A model generated the notes under the pieces. It searched no databases, was not told the origin of the DNA, and saw only the letters and a list, made by a program, of their open reading frames with translations. DNA of 64,000 bases from Gordonia heveisoli (GTDB lineage: Bacteria; Actinomycetota; Actinomycetes; Mycobacteriales; Mycobacteriaceae), in assembly GCF_030315745.1 (NCBI RefSeq), contig NZ_JASXSH010000009.1, forward strand, positions 1 to 64,000, in the 5' to 3' direction. Positions 38,116 through 47,330 of the stretch are shown here, piece by piece. The first letter of the stretch is position 1. Every line of letters starts with the position of its first letter. Both the position numbers and the translations under genes were made by a program.

Positions 38116-39764
38116 ATCCGCTCCGGAGCGCTGACGCCGACAAGGTCGAGGCCGTTGGCCAGAACCTGCCGGGTGGCGGCACACAGCGCGAGCCGCGCAC
38201 GGTGGATGTCGGCGGGTTCCTCGTCCCCTTGTGGGAGCACCCGACAGTGGGCGTAGAAGCGGTGATAGGCACCGGCCAGCGTTTCCAGGTAGCGGCAGAC
38301 GCGGTGCGGTTCGCGCAGCGCGGCGGCGGTGGCCACGACCTCGTCGAAATCGCCGATGGTCCGGATCAGGTCGCCCTCGGCCGGATCGTCGAGCAGGTCG
38401 ACGTGTGCCAGGTCCGCGGTCAGGCCCAGCTCCACGGCATTACGGCCGAGCGCGCTGAGCCGCGCGTGGGCGTACTGCACGTAGTAGACCGGATTGTCGT
38501 TGGACTGCTTCACCAGGAGATCGAGATCGATGTCGATGTTGACGTCGACCGACGACCGGATCAGCGAGTAGCGCGAGCCATCGACGCCGACCGCCTCGAC
38601 GAGGTCGTCGAGGGTGATCACTGTGCCTGCCCGCTTGCTCATCCGCACCGGCTTGCCGTCCCGCACCAGGTTCACCATCTGGCCGATCAGGACCTCGACG
38701 GTCGCCGGATCGTCGCCGAGGGCGGCCGCGGCGGCCTTGAGCCTGCTGATGTAGCCGTGGTGATCGGCGCCGAGCATGTAGATGCACAGATTGAATCCGC
38801 GATTGCGCTTGTCGCGGTAGTAGGCGATGTCGCCGGCGATGTAGGCCGCGTTGCCGTCACTCTTGATGACGACCCGATCCTTGTCGTCACCGAACGACGT
38901 GGACCGCAGCCACCAGGCGCCGTCCTTCTCGTACAGGTTTCCGTTGCCCTTGAGCTCGTCGATGCACGCCTCGACGAGTCCCGAGGTGAACATGCTGTCC
39001 TCGTGGGTGAAGACGTCGAAGTCGGTGCCGAACTCGTGCAAACTCGTCTTGATGTGGTCGAACATCAGCTCCACACCGCGTGAGCGAAAGGTCTCCAGCC
39101 GCTGGTCCTCGGGCTGGTCAAGCACGTCGGGCACCGCGGCCACCACAGTGCCGGCGATCTCGCCGATGTAGTCACCCGCGTAACCGTCCTCAGGGGTCGC
39201 CTCGCCGAGGGCCGCGGCCTGCAAGGAGCGTGCGAACCGGTCGATCTGGGTGCCGTGATCGTTGAAGTAGTACTCGCGGGTCACCTGCGCGCCACGGGCG
39301 GCGAGAACGCGGCCGAGAGCATCGCCGACCGCGGCCCAGCGGGTACCGCCGAGATGGATCGGGCCAGTCGGATTCGCGGAGACGAACTCCAGGTTGATGA
39401 CCGCGGTACCCAGCTCGTCACCGCGACCGTAGGCCTCACCCTGATCGATGACGGCGGCGATGACGGTGTTCTGTGCGGCCGCGGCGAGCCAGATGTTGAC
39501 GAAGCCGGGACCGGCGATCTCAGCCTTGTCGATCCCGTCGGCAGCACCGAAGGCGTCGGCCAGCCAGCCGGCCAGCTCGCGCGGCGCCACACCCAGTCGC
39601 TTGCCCAGTTGCAGCGCGATATTCGTCGAATAGTCACCGTGATCGGCATGACGTGGACGCTCGACGCCGACGGCGTCGGGCACCAGGGTCTCGTCCAATC
39701 CGTGGTCGCGCACCACGGTCAGGGTCACGGCGCTCAGCAGCGCGGCGAGGTCGGCAGGAGTCAC
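38112..39764 (-). CDS. argS: Arginyl-tRNA synthetase
   Basis: A GTG start at 39764 with AGGATGG upstream gives 550 residues. Class I signature HLGG in [13 protein letters not shown], and MSKR in [12 protein letters not shown]. The N-terminal additional domain (about 1-110) and C-terminal anticodon-binding DALR domain (from about 430) are present. First gene of the argS-lysA-hom-thrC-thrB operon. The very long open frame reaching past 40,300 is an upstream extension without a start signal. Confidence 0.95.
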   Translation of the reverse strand: MTPADLAALLSAVTLTVVRDHGLDETLVPDAVGVERPRHADHGDYSTNIALQLGKRLGVAPRELAGWLADAFGAADGIDKAEIAGPGFVNIWLAAAAQNTVIAAVIDQGEAYGRGDELGTAVINLEFVSANPTGPIHLGGTRWAAVGDALGRVLAARGAQVTREYYFNDHGTQIDRFARSLQAAALGEATPEDGYAGDYIGEIAGTVVAAVPDVLDQPEDQRLETFRSRGVELMFDHIKTSLHEFGTDFDVFTHEDSMFTSGLVEACIDELKGNGNLYEKDGAWWLRSTSFGDDKDRVVIKSDGNAAYIAGDIAYYRDKRNRGFNLCIYMLGADHHGYISRLKAAAAALGDDPATVEVLIGQMVNLVRDGKPVRMSKRAGTVITLDDLVEAVGVDGSRYSLIRSSVDVNIDIDLDLLVKQSNDNPVYYVQYAHARLSALGRNAVELGLTADLAHVDLLDDPAEGDLIRTIGDFDEVVATAAALREPHRVCRYLETLAGAYHRFYAHCRVLPQGDEEPADIHRARLALCAATRQVLANGLDLVGVSAPERM

Positions 39765-39824
39765 AGGACACCATCCTATTGGCCGACGGGCGAACACCGA
39801 CAATCGGCCCAGGGCAGGTGACCT

Positions 39825-39879
39825 GCGCGCCCCGGCACGCTGCACATGCGCGCCCCGGCACGGTGCACATGCGCGCCCG
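39825..39879. repeat. 23-bp direct repeat, about 2.4 copies
   Basis: Two copies of a 23-bp unit (GCGCGCCCCGGCACGSTGCACAT in two halves of which only one base differs), plus a partial third of about nine bases. It lies between argS and the DUF3105 gene, in their shared divergent promoter region. Confidence 0.75.
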
Positions 39880-40019
39880 GGTCGTACACGATCAGTAGAA
39901 TGGCCACGCCGCACGGACACCCCGGGTGGCAAGCCGCGTATCCCGGGCCGGACCCGACGATCGGGCTGGCCGTCCAACGGTCGCCGCGGCACACCCAGTG
40001 GAGGACCAGAAAGAGATTC

Positions 40020-40880
40020 ATGGCGCGCAAACCCGGGGCTCAGGTGCCCAAGACCAACAAGCGTGGCAAGGCCCCTACCGGCGTCAAGGGCGGCATCGAC
40101 TGGCTGGTCGTCGGCTCGGTCGCGGTGGTCATCGCACTGATCGCCGGACTGGCCGTCTACCTGGTCCCCAAGTTCACCGAGAAACGTGACGCCGACCAGG
40201 CCGCCGCCGCCCAGGCCGAACGCGCCGAACAGGTCAAGCCGAATGTCGTCGAGGCGTTCGTGCCCACCGTGACCAATCCGGACCCAGCCACCAAGATCCC
40301 CGGCGTGACGAAGATCTACTACCCGGCCGGACAGCATGTGAGCCCGACGCAGCGCGTCGCCTACGACCAGTCACCACCGTTCGGCGGCCCGCACGACGCC
40401 ATCTGGGCGTCGTGCACCGGCATCGTGTACCCCAAGCCGCTGCGCTCGGAGAATGCAGTGCACGCCCTCGAACACGGCGCGGTGTGGGTCACGTACAACC
40501 CGGACACCATCAGCCCCGACGATCTGGAGTTCCTGAAGCTGATGGTTGGCGGCGAACAGTATTTGTTCCTGTCCCCGTATCCCGGGCTGAGTTCACCGAT
40601 CTCGCTGCAGAGCTGGGGCCATCAGCTGAAGGTCGACAAGGCCGAGGATCCCCGTGTCGACCAGTTCATCACCGCACTGCGACGTAACACGATGACCAAG
40701 ATCTACGCCGAGGACCCGAACGCGTCCGCCTACCCGGAGACCCAGGCAACCTGCGGTCCGATCCCCGGTTTCGACCCGTCGGATCCGCCCGCCGCCGACC
40801 TCGGTCCGGCCGGCCCCGGTGCCGTCCCGATGAGCGGTGTGGGCACCGACTCGCCGTCCTCCCCCATGCCCACCAACTGA
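40020..40880 (+). CDS. DUF3105 membrane-anchored protein
   Basis: A 286-residue protein with a short basic cytoplasmic start ([17 protein letters not shown]), one membrane helix at about 29-50, and an extracytoplasmic DUF3105 domain. The domain has [16 protein letters not shown] and [18 protein letters not shown], with His and Cys residues conserved in the family, then a Pro-rich tail. Function unknown. DUF3105 genes often lie beside DUF305 genes, as here, and the pair may handle metal (perhaps copper) outside the membrane. The start at 40020 has a weak SD (AAAGAGA). Confidence 0.85.
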   Translation: MARKPGAQVPKTNKRGKAPTGVKGGIDWLVVGSVAVVIALIAGLAVYLVPKFTEKRDADQAAAAQAERAEQVKPNVVEAFVPTVTNPDPATKIPGVTKIYYPAGQHVSPTQRVAYDQSPPFGGPHDAIWASCTGIVYPKPLRSENAVHALEHGAVWVTYNPDTISPDDLEFLKLMVGGEQYLFLSPYPGLSSPISLQSWGHQLKVDKAEDPRVDQFITALRRNTMTKIYAEDPNASAYPETQATCGPIPGFDPSDPPAADLGPAGPGAVPMSGVGTDSPSSPMPTN

Positions 40881-40887
40881 CCCCGCT

Positions 40888-40913
40888 CGGCGGGCACCAC
40901 CGTGTGCCCGCCG
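40888..40913 (+). terminator. Hairpin after the DUF3105 gene
   Basis: 10-bp perfect stem CGGCGGGCAC / GTGCCCGCCG with a 6-nt loop, 8 nt after the stop. No U-tract follows. It may reduce read-through into the DUF305 gene or stabilise the upstream mRNA. Confidence 0.55.
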
Positions 40914-40953
40914 ATCCGGGGCGGCAGCGACCTCATCTGTGAAAGGCGACATG

Positions 40954-41817
40954 ATGGCCGACGAGACAGGCGCGACCGGCGCCGGAGACTCAGGACCCAC
41001 CGATGCGGAAACCACCGGCGACACCCGCGCCGAGTCCTCCGCCGCCCATGCCGATTCCCGACGACGAAACGCTCTGCTCGCACTCGCCGGCGTCGCCATC
41101 CTGCTATTCGGCGTTGGCCTCGGATTGCTGATCCATGCCAGCCTCGCCACCGATTCGGACGAGGACGCCCCGCCGGCTGCCGGTTCGGCGGCAGTCGGTT
41201 TCGCACAGGACATGATCGCCCACCACACTCAGGGCATCGACATGGCCGCGCTGGAGCTGTATAACGGCTCCGACCAGCAGGTTCGCGCGCTGGCGTTCGA
41301 CATCCTCACCGCCCAGAGCAATGAGATCGGCCAGATGCAGTCGTGGCTGACCCGCTGGGGCTACCCGCTGATCAATCCCGGCGACCCGATGGCCTGGATG
41401 GGTATGGGCCACGGTGCGTCGAGCAGCATGCCCGCCGAGCACACCGGTCACGAGGGCAGCGGCCACGGCGGCGAGACGCATGATCACGGCGACATGCCGA
41501 TGCCCATGCCGACGACTCCGGCGCCATCGGGGGCCACCGCAGAGGTTCCGCTCATGCCCGGTATGGCGACACCGTCGGAAATGACACAGTTGCGCCAGGC
41601 CAGGGGCACTGCAGCCGACGTCCTGTTCCTCCAGTTGATGCTGCGCCATCACGAGGGCGGCACCCACATGATGCAGTACGCCGCGAATCCGGCGAATGTC
41701 GACGAGGCCTACGTCCGCGATCTGGCGTCGGGCATGCTCCGCACGCAGAGCAGCGAGATCGATCGCATCAAGGCGATGCTCGCCGAGCGCAACGCGCAGC
41801 CGTTACCGATGAACTGA
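40954..41817 (+). CDS. DUF305 protein, His/Met-rich, predicted metal-binding
   Basis: A 287-residue protein with one membrane helix at about 40-62 followed by a DUF305 domain. The domain has two related four-helix halves: MIAHHTQGIDMA in the first and MLRHHEGGTHMMQ in the second. Between them is a His/Met-rich stretch (GMGHGASSSMPAEHTGHEG, then HGGETHDHGDMPMPMP). Such DUF305 proteins, for example the cyanobacterial CopM, bind copper outside the cytoplasm. ATG at 40954 has AAAGG 7 nt upstream; 40951 is the other option. Metal identity is inferred. Confidence 0.85.
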   Translation: MADETGATGAGDSGPTDAETTGDTRAESSAAHADSRRRNALLALAGVAILLFGVGLGLLIHASLATDSDEDAPPAAGSAAVGFAQDMIAHHTQGIDMAALELYNGSDQQVRALAFDILTAQSNEIGQMQSWLTRWGYPLINPGDPMAWMGMGHGASSSMPAEHTGHEGSGHGGETHDHGDMPMPMPTTPAPSGATAEVPLMPGMATPSEMTQLRQARGTAADVLFLQLMLRHHEGGTHMMQYAANPANVDEAYVRDLASGMLRTQSSEIDRIKAMLAERNAQPLPMN

Positions 41818-41860
41818 GGGTCCGGCGCATCGAATCCACCCAACGCCGCAACTGCTTGAC

Positions 41861-42463
41861 TCACACCCGGTTTCGAAGTGCATCGACGGTCAGGTTTGCG
41901 TAGTGCCGCCAGACCTCGGGGTCGGTGACCTGAGCGTCGAGCAGGGCTCGGGCACAGCCGCCGACGAGGATCTGGATATCGGCGACGGTGGCGTCGGCGC
42001 GCAGGGCACCCTGCTGTTTTCCGCGCTCGACCAGTCCAATCAGTTCGTCCAGAAAGGCGGGCCGACGGCCCTTGCCGCGGTGGGTATCGCCGAGGACACG
42101 CAGCAACAGCGCGTCGTCGGCCAGCCGACCGAAGGTATCGACGACGAAGTCTCGCAGCCCGGCGAAGGCGTCGGGATCCGCGATCGCCTCCTCGACTCGG
42201 ACGTCAACCCAGGCCGCATGGTCGGCGGCCACCGCTTCGAGTAGAGCTTCTTTGGTCGGATAGCTGCGATACACCGTCGCCTTGCCCACCCCGGCCCGGG
42301 CCGCGATCTCCGGGATGGTTCCGTCGACGCCGCGCTCGGCGAAGACCGCCCGCGCCGCAGCCAGGATCAGTTCGTGATTGCGGCGGGCATCGGCTCGCCG
42401 AGCCGTCCAGTCCACATCCTCACTGGAGGGCATGGAGTCCGGACGGCTCGACGGCGTCGACAT
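41861..42463 (-). CDS. TetR-family repressor of the adjacent MFS exporter
   Basis: A 200-residue TetR protein with helix-turn-helix at about 32-78 (ILAAARAVFAERGVDGTIPEIAARAGVGKATVYRSYPTKE). The C-terminal ligand domain resembles the SbtR-like group. It starts 5 nt after the MFS stop, so both are on one transcript; the tandem operators over the MFS promoter are its probable targets, giving negative autoregulation. Confidence 0.88.
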   Translation of the reverse strand: MSTPSSRPDSMPSSEDVDWTARRADARRNHELILAAARAVFAERGVDGTIPEIAARAGVGKATVYRSYPTKEALLEAVAADHAAWVDVRVEEAIADPDAFAGLRDFVVDTFGRLADDALLLRVLGDTHRGKGRRPAFLDELIGLVERGKQQGALRADATVADIQILVGGCARALLDAQVTDPEVWRHYANLTVDALRNRV

Positions 42464-42468
42464 GGTGA

Positions 42469-43944
42469 CTACTTTGCCATGGCGACCGGTGCGGCCGGCT
42501 CGCCATCCCGGTCGTCCGCGAGGTCGTCGACGGGTTCTTCGGTCACCGGCGCCCGCTTCGACCGCAGGAGGAGCCCGATCGCGACGACACCGGCGAACAG
42601 GGTCGCGACCGCCCCCATCCAGAACACCTGGTCGTAGGCGCTGTCGGTGGACACCTTCGTCCCGGCGATCAGGCTGCTGGCGAGAACGGTTGCGGCCACC
42701 TGGGATCCGATCGAGGAGCCGACCGAGCGGACCAGCGCGTTGACGCCGGTACTCTCACTGATCTTGTCGGTGGGCACGGCCCCCATGATCAGGTTCGGCA
42801 TCGTTGACATTCCCAGTCCGATACCGATGAAGACGATGACGCTGAACGCCATCACGGTCCATTGCGAACCGTGATCGATGGCGAGCAGACCCAGTCCGAG
42901 CGCGGCGACGAGTCCACCGGCGACGAGCGGGATGGCCGGGTGGATACGGGTGACGACGCGACCGGCGATGACGGCTGCGATCAGCATGGCGAGCGAGCCG
43001 GGCAGCAGTAGCAGGCCCGAGCCGGTGGCGTCGAGACCGAATCCGTGTCCGTACTTCTCGGCGGTCTGGGCGAGCTGCGGAATGAGCGAGAAGACCGCGA
43101 ACATGCCCGCGCCGAACAGCAGGGCCGCGATGTTGGTGATGAGCACCGCCGAGCGTCCCAGCGTCCGCACGTCGATCAACGGCTCGGCGACGCGCAGTTC
43201 GTAGGCGCCGAAACCGGCGAGGACGACGAATCCACCGACGATCAGGCCGATGGTCAGCGGGTCACCCCACCCCCAGGTCGCCCCCTTACTCAGCGCGAAC
43301 AGCGGCATCGTCAGACCGACGGCCAGCAGCACGACGCCCAGCACGTCGATCCGTCCCGGCGTCGGGATATGCGCCTCGGGGATGCGCCACACACCGGCCA
43401 GCGCGACACCCGACATCAGCGCACCGGCCCAGAAGATCCAGTGCCAGGAGGTGTGATCGATCAGCAGACCACCCATGACCAGACCTCCGCCGGCGCCGAT
43501 ACCCGCCAGCGCGGAAATGAGACCTAGTGCGGTGGAACGTTTCTCGGCCGGGAAGGTGTGCCCGATGATGCCGAAGCACAGCGGGAAGATGCCGCCGCCT
43601 GCACCCTGGATGACACGCGCGGCGACCAGCACCCACACGTTTGGCGCGAGCGCCGCGACGATGCTGCCCGCGCCGAAAAGCCCGACGGCGATGACGAGCA
43701 TCCGCTTGTTGCCGAACATGTCGCCGAGACGGCCGAAGACGGGCGTCAGGATCGCCGCGGAGATCAGATAGGCGGTCAGCACCCAGCCGATGTCGGCGGG
43801 TGAGGCGTTGAGCTTGACGGTCAGCTCCCCCAAACCGGGGACGACAGCCGTCTGCGCCAGCGCGAACGCGCCGGCGGCAAGGGCGAGAAACAAGAGATTG
43901 AGCATCGGCGACGACTGGCTGCCTGACGGCGCCTGCGTCTTCAC
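42469..43944 (-). CDS. MFS drug exporter, 14-TM DHA2 type
   Basis: With GTG at 43944 the protein is 491 residues and about 14 membrane helices. The motif A-like loop is FGRLGDMFGNKRML, motif C-like is SALAGIGAGGGLVMGG after a long region, and the start LNLLFLALAAGAFALAQTAVVPGL is typical. Proton-driven export of drugs or toxic compounds is expected. The longer frame to 44058 runs through the promoter and both operators, so it is rejected. No SD is close to the GTG (AGGAGG is 21 nt upstream), so the exact start is uncertain. Confidence 0.85.
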   Translation of the reverse strand: MKTQAPSGSQSSPMLNLLFLALAAGAFALAQTAVVPGLGELTVKLNASPADIGWVLTAYLISAAILTPVFGRLGDMFGNKRMLVIAVGLFGAGSIVAALAPNVWVLVAARVIQGAGGGIFPLCFGIIGHTFPAEKRSTALGLISALAGIGAGGGLVMGGLLIDHTSWHWIFWAGALMSGVALAGVWRIPEAHIPTPGRIDVLGVVLLAVGLTMPLFALSKGATWGWGDPLTIGLIVGGFVVLAGFGAYELRVAEPLIDVRTLGRSAVLITNIAALLFGAGMFAVFSLIPQLAQTAEKYGHGFGLDATGSGLLLLPGSLAMLIAAVIAGRVVTRIHPAIPLVAGGLVAALGLGLLAIDHGSQWTVMAFSVIVFIGIGLGMSTMPNLIMGAVPTDKISESTGVNALVRSVGSSIGSQVAATVLASSLIAGTKVSTDSAYDQVFWMGAVATLFAGVVAIGLLLRSKRAPVTEEPVDDLADDRDGEPAAPVAMAK

Positions 43945-43985
43945 GGTTGGTCGGCCACGACCTGGCCTCCTCGTTCGAGAGATAA

Positions 43986-44031
43986 GTGGACCATTGGGTT
44001 CACTTAATAGTGGACCCATGGGTCCGGTTAA
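43986..44031 (-). promoter_or_regulatory. Promoter with two tandem TetR-type operators
   Basis: Two copies of a GTGGACC-N4-GGTYC palindrome, 24 bp apart: GTGGACCATTGGGTTCAC (43986-44003) and GTGGACCCATGGGTCCGG (44010-44027). On the minus strand a candidate -35 TTAACC (44026-44031) and -10 TATTAA (44004-44009) are 16 bp apart; one operator fills the spacer and the other covers the predicted transcription start. This is a classic repression layout for the TetR protein encoded in the same operon. Confidence 0.75.
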
Positions 44032-44109
44032 TGCAAAGGGGTGTGACGAGGTAGACAATCAACGCGTGTGGAGGTTGCCGACGATCGGCGCATATCAGGC
44101 GACGACGGA

Positions 44110-44141
44110 AACCCCGTCACCGACATCTCGGTAACGGGGTT
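44110..44141 (-). terminator. Hairpin downstream of tRNA-Arg
   Basis: AACCCCGT-c-ACCGA-catc-TCGGT-a-ACGGGGTT, a stem with a single mismatch, 88 nt after the tRNA 3' end and followed on the minus strand by TTCCG. Likely terminator of the tRNA transcript. Confidence 0.6.
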
Positions 44142-44228
44142 GCTGGCCGATCTAATTCTGGTGCGCCTACATGAATCTCTTGCAAACGCAGGAGGCGCAC
44201 ACCGGCCGGAGGCCGGCAAGGATTTTAC

Positions 44229-44304
44229 TGGTGCCCCCGGCAGGATTCGAACCTGCGGCCTTCTGCTCCGGAGGCAGACGCTCTATCCCCTGAGCTACGG
44301 GGGC
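44229..44304 (-). tRNA. tRNA-Arg(CCG), CCA encoded
   Basis: Acceptor GCCCCCG pairs with CGGGGGC; D-arm GCTC...GAGC; anticodon stem TCTGC/GCAGA with loop CTCCGGA, anticodon CCG; T-arm GCAGG-TTCGAAT-CCTGC; discriminator A and a genomically encoded CCA. It reads the CGG codon, frequent in this genome. Confidence 0.97.
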
Positions 44305-44360
44305 TCATTGGGCGAGTCAAAGAGTAGCGCACCTGCGCGCGCTATCCCCAATCGCCCTGT

Positions 44361-47330
44361 TCACGACACGCCGACGACTCCCGACAGCTGCACCGACGAC
44401 CCACTTTCGCCACGCAGCACGTGCAGTTGAGCGGGAATCCGGGCGCGCAGTTCGTCGACGTGACTGACGACGCCGACGACGCGCCCACCCGATCGAAGAT
44501 CGTCCAACACACCCATCACGAGATCCAGGGCCTCGGGATCGAGGGTGCCGAAACCCTCGTCGATGAAGATGGTGTCGAGCATCCGCCCGCCCGCTTCGGC
44601 GGCGACGACGTCGGCCAACCCCAAGGCCAGCGCGAGCGAGGCGAAGAATGTCTCGCCGCCGGACAGCGTCGTTGTGGCGCGTACGGCGCCCGTGTACTCG
44701 TCGCGGACGTCGATACCCAGGCCACCGCGCCGACCGCGCGGACCGGCGGCGTCGCTGTGTACGAACTCGTAACGGCCCGAAGACATCTGACTCAGCCGCA
44801 CACTCGCCGACACCAGGACCTCCTCCAGTCGTGCGGCCAGCACGTAGGAGCGCAATGACATCTTTCGCGCGTTCTGCCCACGCCCGCTGACGAGTTCGGC
44901 GAGTCCGGCCAGCTCGGTGTGACGGGCCCGCATCGGCGCCAGCGCATCCGCCGCGTTCCAGAAGTCGGCGACATAACGGCGCACATCGGCCACGCGTGCG
45001 GTCGCGACCCCGTTGATCCGGACCGCGTCGTCGTGGCGGCGGCGCGCGGCCGCCAGCGCAGTCGACGTCGCTTCTACATCGGATGCGTCGGCTGCCATCG
45101 CGACACTCACCTCGGGTTCGGCGAGCGTCTCCATCGCGGCCGTGCGCAGGTTCTCCGCGCCGCGCAGCATCGCATCCCACTGCTCGATCTGACGGTCGTC
45201 GGCGACCGCGGCACGCGCTGCGGCCACGTCATCGAATCCCGCCTCGACGCACTGCCGGGTCAGTCGATCGGTGATGTCGGTGCGATGCGCCCGTGCCCGG
45301 GCAGCGGCCGAGCGCGCCGACCGCAGCGCCGTTCCCCGCCGCCCGAGCTCGGCCAGTTCGTCGCGGCGTTCGGCGACACCGACACGGCCACCGGTCGCCT
45401 CCGCGATCTCGGTGTCGAGGGCGTGCAGCGACTCGTTCAGCGTGGCCAACCGCTCCCGCCTGCCTGCCTGTGCCGAGTCGATCGTGGCCAGCTCCGACCG
45501 TCCGGCCTCGATCTCGGTATCGATGGCGGCACAGCGCTGTTCGAGGTCGCCGACGGTCTCGGCGAGATTCCGGGCCGCGGTCAGCTCGTCCTCGGTCCGG
45601 TGACGGTCGGCATCTGCCTGCTCGGGAGTGGCCTGGCCGATTCGTGTATCGAGATGGTCCCGGCGCTCGATCAGCGCCGCCAGCCCGGACTGGGCTTCAC
45701 TGCTCGCGACCGCCGCGACCTGCTCGGCGCGCGCCGCGGCCGCTTCTTCGGCGTCGCCGACGCGGGCGTCGGCCGCGCCTGCAGCCGGTGCCGGGTGCTC
45801 AGGGGAACCGCAGACAACGCATGGCTGTCCGTCCGCGAGTTGGGCGGCCAGCTCCCCCGCCATCCCGGTGAGCCGGCGCTCGCGGAGATCGAGCAGCCGC
45901 TCCCGCGCCACCGCGTGGGATTCACGAGCGGCCAGGGCGGACGCCGATGCCCGATCGAGCTGCGGGCCGAGCGCGGCGCGCTGCCTGATCGTCTCCCGCA
46001 GTTCGACGAGCCGATCACGTTCGGCGGTCAGCGTGGGGACCTGCGCCCGCGCAGCCGTCGCGGCGGCCAGGCGTTGTGCCGCTTGCTCCTTGCTCGCCGG
46101 GGCATCGGCCAGCGCAGCGGTCAGTTCGGTGGTCCGCCGCTGCGCCGCCGCGATCTCCCCGCCCAGGCGGTCGATATCGGTGACCAGTGCGGGCCGGGCG
46201 AGGGCGCGCCGGACAAGCGGTTCCCACCGCCCCGACTCGGCGGCCCAGCCTCCGATCGCCGCCTCCAGCTCCGCGTCGGTCGCGTCGGCAAGCACGGCGG
46301 TATCGGGCAGCACGGCCAACTCCGCTGCCGCGCGGTCACAGTCATCGGCCGCGCGATCATCGGCGGTGCCGGCACGATCGGCTTCGAGCGCCAACGATGC
46401 GATCGGCGCGGCGCGACGCGCGGCCGCAAGTTGCGCCGCGACGGCGGCCAGCGTGGCGGCCTCGTCATCGAGCCGGGCCAGCCGCTGCGCCGCCTGGGTG
46501 CCGCGCCGCCGAAGTTCGGTGCGCCGCGCGGCCTCGTCGTGATCCTGCTGTGTATCGGCGAGCCCGCGCGCGGCGGCTTCCGCGGCACTGGTCGCCTCCG
46601 CGGCCGCCGCCTCCGCCGTGTCCAGACATCCTTGGGCCCAATCGAAATCGGGTTCGGCGGGTGCCGGGACACCACTGAGCGCGACGATCTGTTGGGCGAC
46701 GCGGTCCAGCGTCGCCGCCCGATCGTCGAGGGTGCGGGCGCTCTCCCGCGCCCGGTCCCGCAGCCACTCCTCCAGATCGCCGAATCGCGCGGTGTCGAAG
46801 AGCTTCTCCAGCAACACTTCCCGATCATCGGAGGTGGCTCGCAGGAAGCGTGCGAAGTCACCCTGGGGCAGTAGCACCACCTGGAAGAACTGTTCGGCGC
46901 TCATCCCCAGCAGCCGGGTGACGGCCTCACCGATGTCCGGTAGTCGGGTCAGATCGGCCCCTGAAGCGTCGACCCAGACCAAGGTGCCCCGGGCATTGAC
47001 CTTGGTGACTCCCGTACCCCGCTTCTTGGGGCGGGAGTGATCGGGTGATCGGGTGATGCGCAGGCGCCGCCCACCGATCGTCGCCTCGAGTTCCACCTCG
47101 GGAGCCTGGTCGGGGTCGGCGTGATCGGAATGCAGACGCTTGTTGATGTCGCGTGCACCGGGCACGCGCCCGAACAGGGCAAAGGCCACCGCATCGAGCA
47201 CGGTGGTCTTACCCGCCCCGGTCTGTCCATGCAGCAGAAACAGCCCGTCACCGGACAGTTCATCGAAGTCGATGGTCGTCTCGTCGGCGAATGGACCGAA
47301 GGCGACGACGCGCAACCGATGCAGTCTCAT
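44361..47330 (-). CDS. sbcC: SbcC nuclease subunit, SMC-like ATPase
   Basis: A 989-residue Rad50-type protein: N-terminal Walker A GQTGAGKTT at 35-43, two long coiled coils rich in Ala, Arg and Glu, a zinc hook CVVC at about 503-506 in the middle, and a C-terminal half ATPase with LSGGETFFASLALALGLADVV signature and FIDEGFGTLD Walker B. With SbcD it opens hairpins and cuts blocked DNA ends. Overlaps sbcD by 4 bp. Confidence 0.95.
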   Translation of the reverse strand: MRLHRLRVVAFGPFADETTIDFDELSGDGLFLLHGQTGAGKTTVLDAVAFALFGRVPGARDINKRLHSDHADPDQAPEVELEATIGGRRLRITRSPDHSRPKKRGTGVTKVNARGTLVWVDASGADLTRLPDIGEAVTRLLGMSAEQFFQVVLLPQGDFARFLRATSDDREVLLEKLFDTARFGDLEEWLRDRARESARTLDDRAATLDRVAQQIVALSGVPAPAEPDFDWAQGCLDTAEAAAAEATSAAEAAARGLADTQQDHDEAARRTELRRRGTQAAQRLARLDDEAATLAAVAAQLAAARRAAPIASLALEADRAGTADDRAADDCDRAAAELAVLPDTAVLADATDAELEAAIGGWAAESGRWEPLVRRALARPALVTDIDRLGGEIAAAQRRTTELTAALADAPASKEQAAQRLAAATAARAQVPTLTAERDRLVELRETIRQRAALGPQLDRASASALAARESHAVARERLLDLRERRLTGMAGELAAQLADGQPCVVCGSPEHPAPAAGAADARVGDAEEAAAARAEQVAAVASSEAQSGLAALIERRDHLDTRIGQATPEQADADRHRTEDELTAARNLAETVGDLEQRCAAIDTEIEAGRSELATIDSAQAGRRERLATLNESLHALDTEIAEATGGRVGVAERRDELAELGRRGTALRSARSAAARARAHRTDITDRLTRQCVEAGFDDVAAARAAVADDRQIEQWDAMLRGAENLRTAAMETLAEPEVSVAMAADASDVEATSTALAAARRRHDDAVRINGVATARVADVRRYVADFWNAADALAPMRARHTELAGLAELVSGRGQNARKMSLRSYVLAARLEEVLVSASVRLSQMSSGRYEFVHSDAAGPRGRRGGLGIDVRDEYTGAVRATTTLSGGETFFASLALALGLADVVAAEAGGRMLDTIFIDEGFGTLDPEALDLVMGVLDDLRSGGRVVGVVSHVDELRARIPAQLHVLRGESGSSVQLSGVVGVS

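Noticed and set aside
44919..46874. 651-codon open frame opposite sbcC
   Set aside because: Shadow of the Arg/Ala-rich coiled coil of SbcC.
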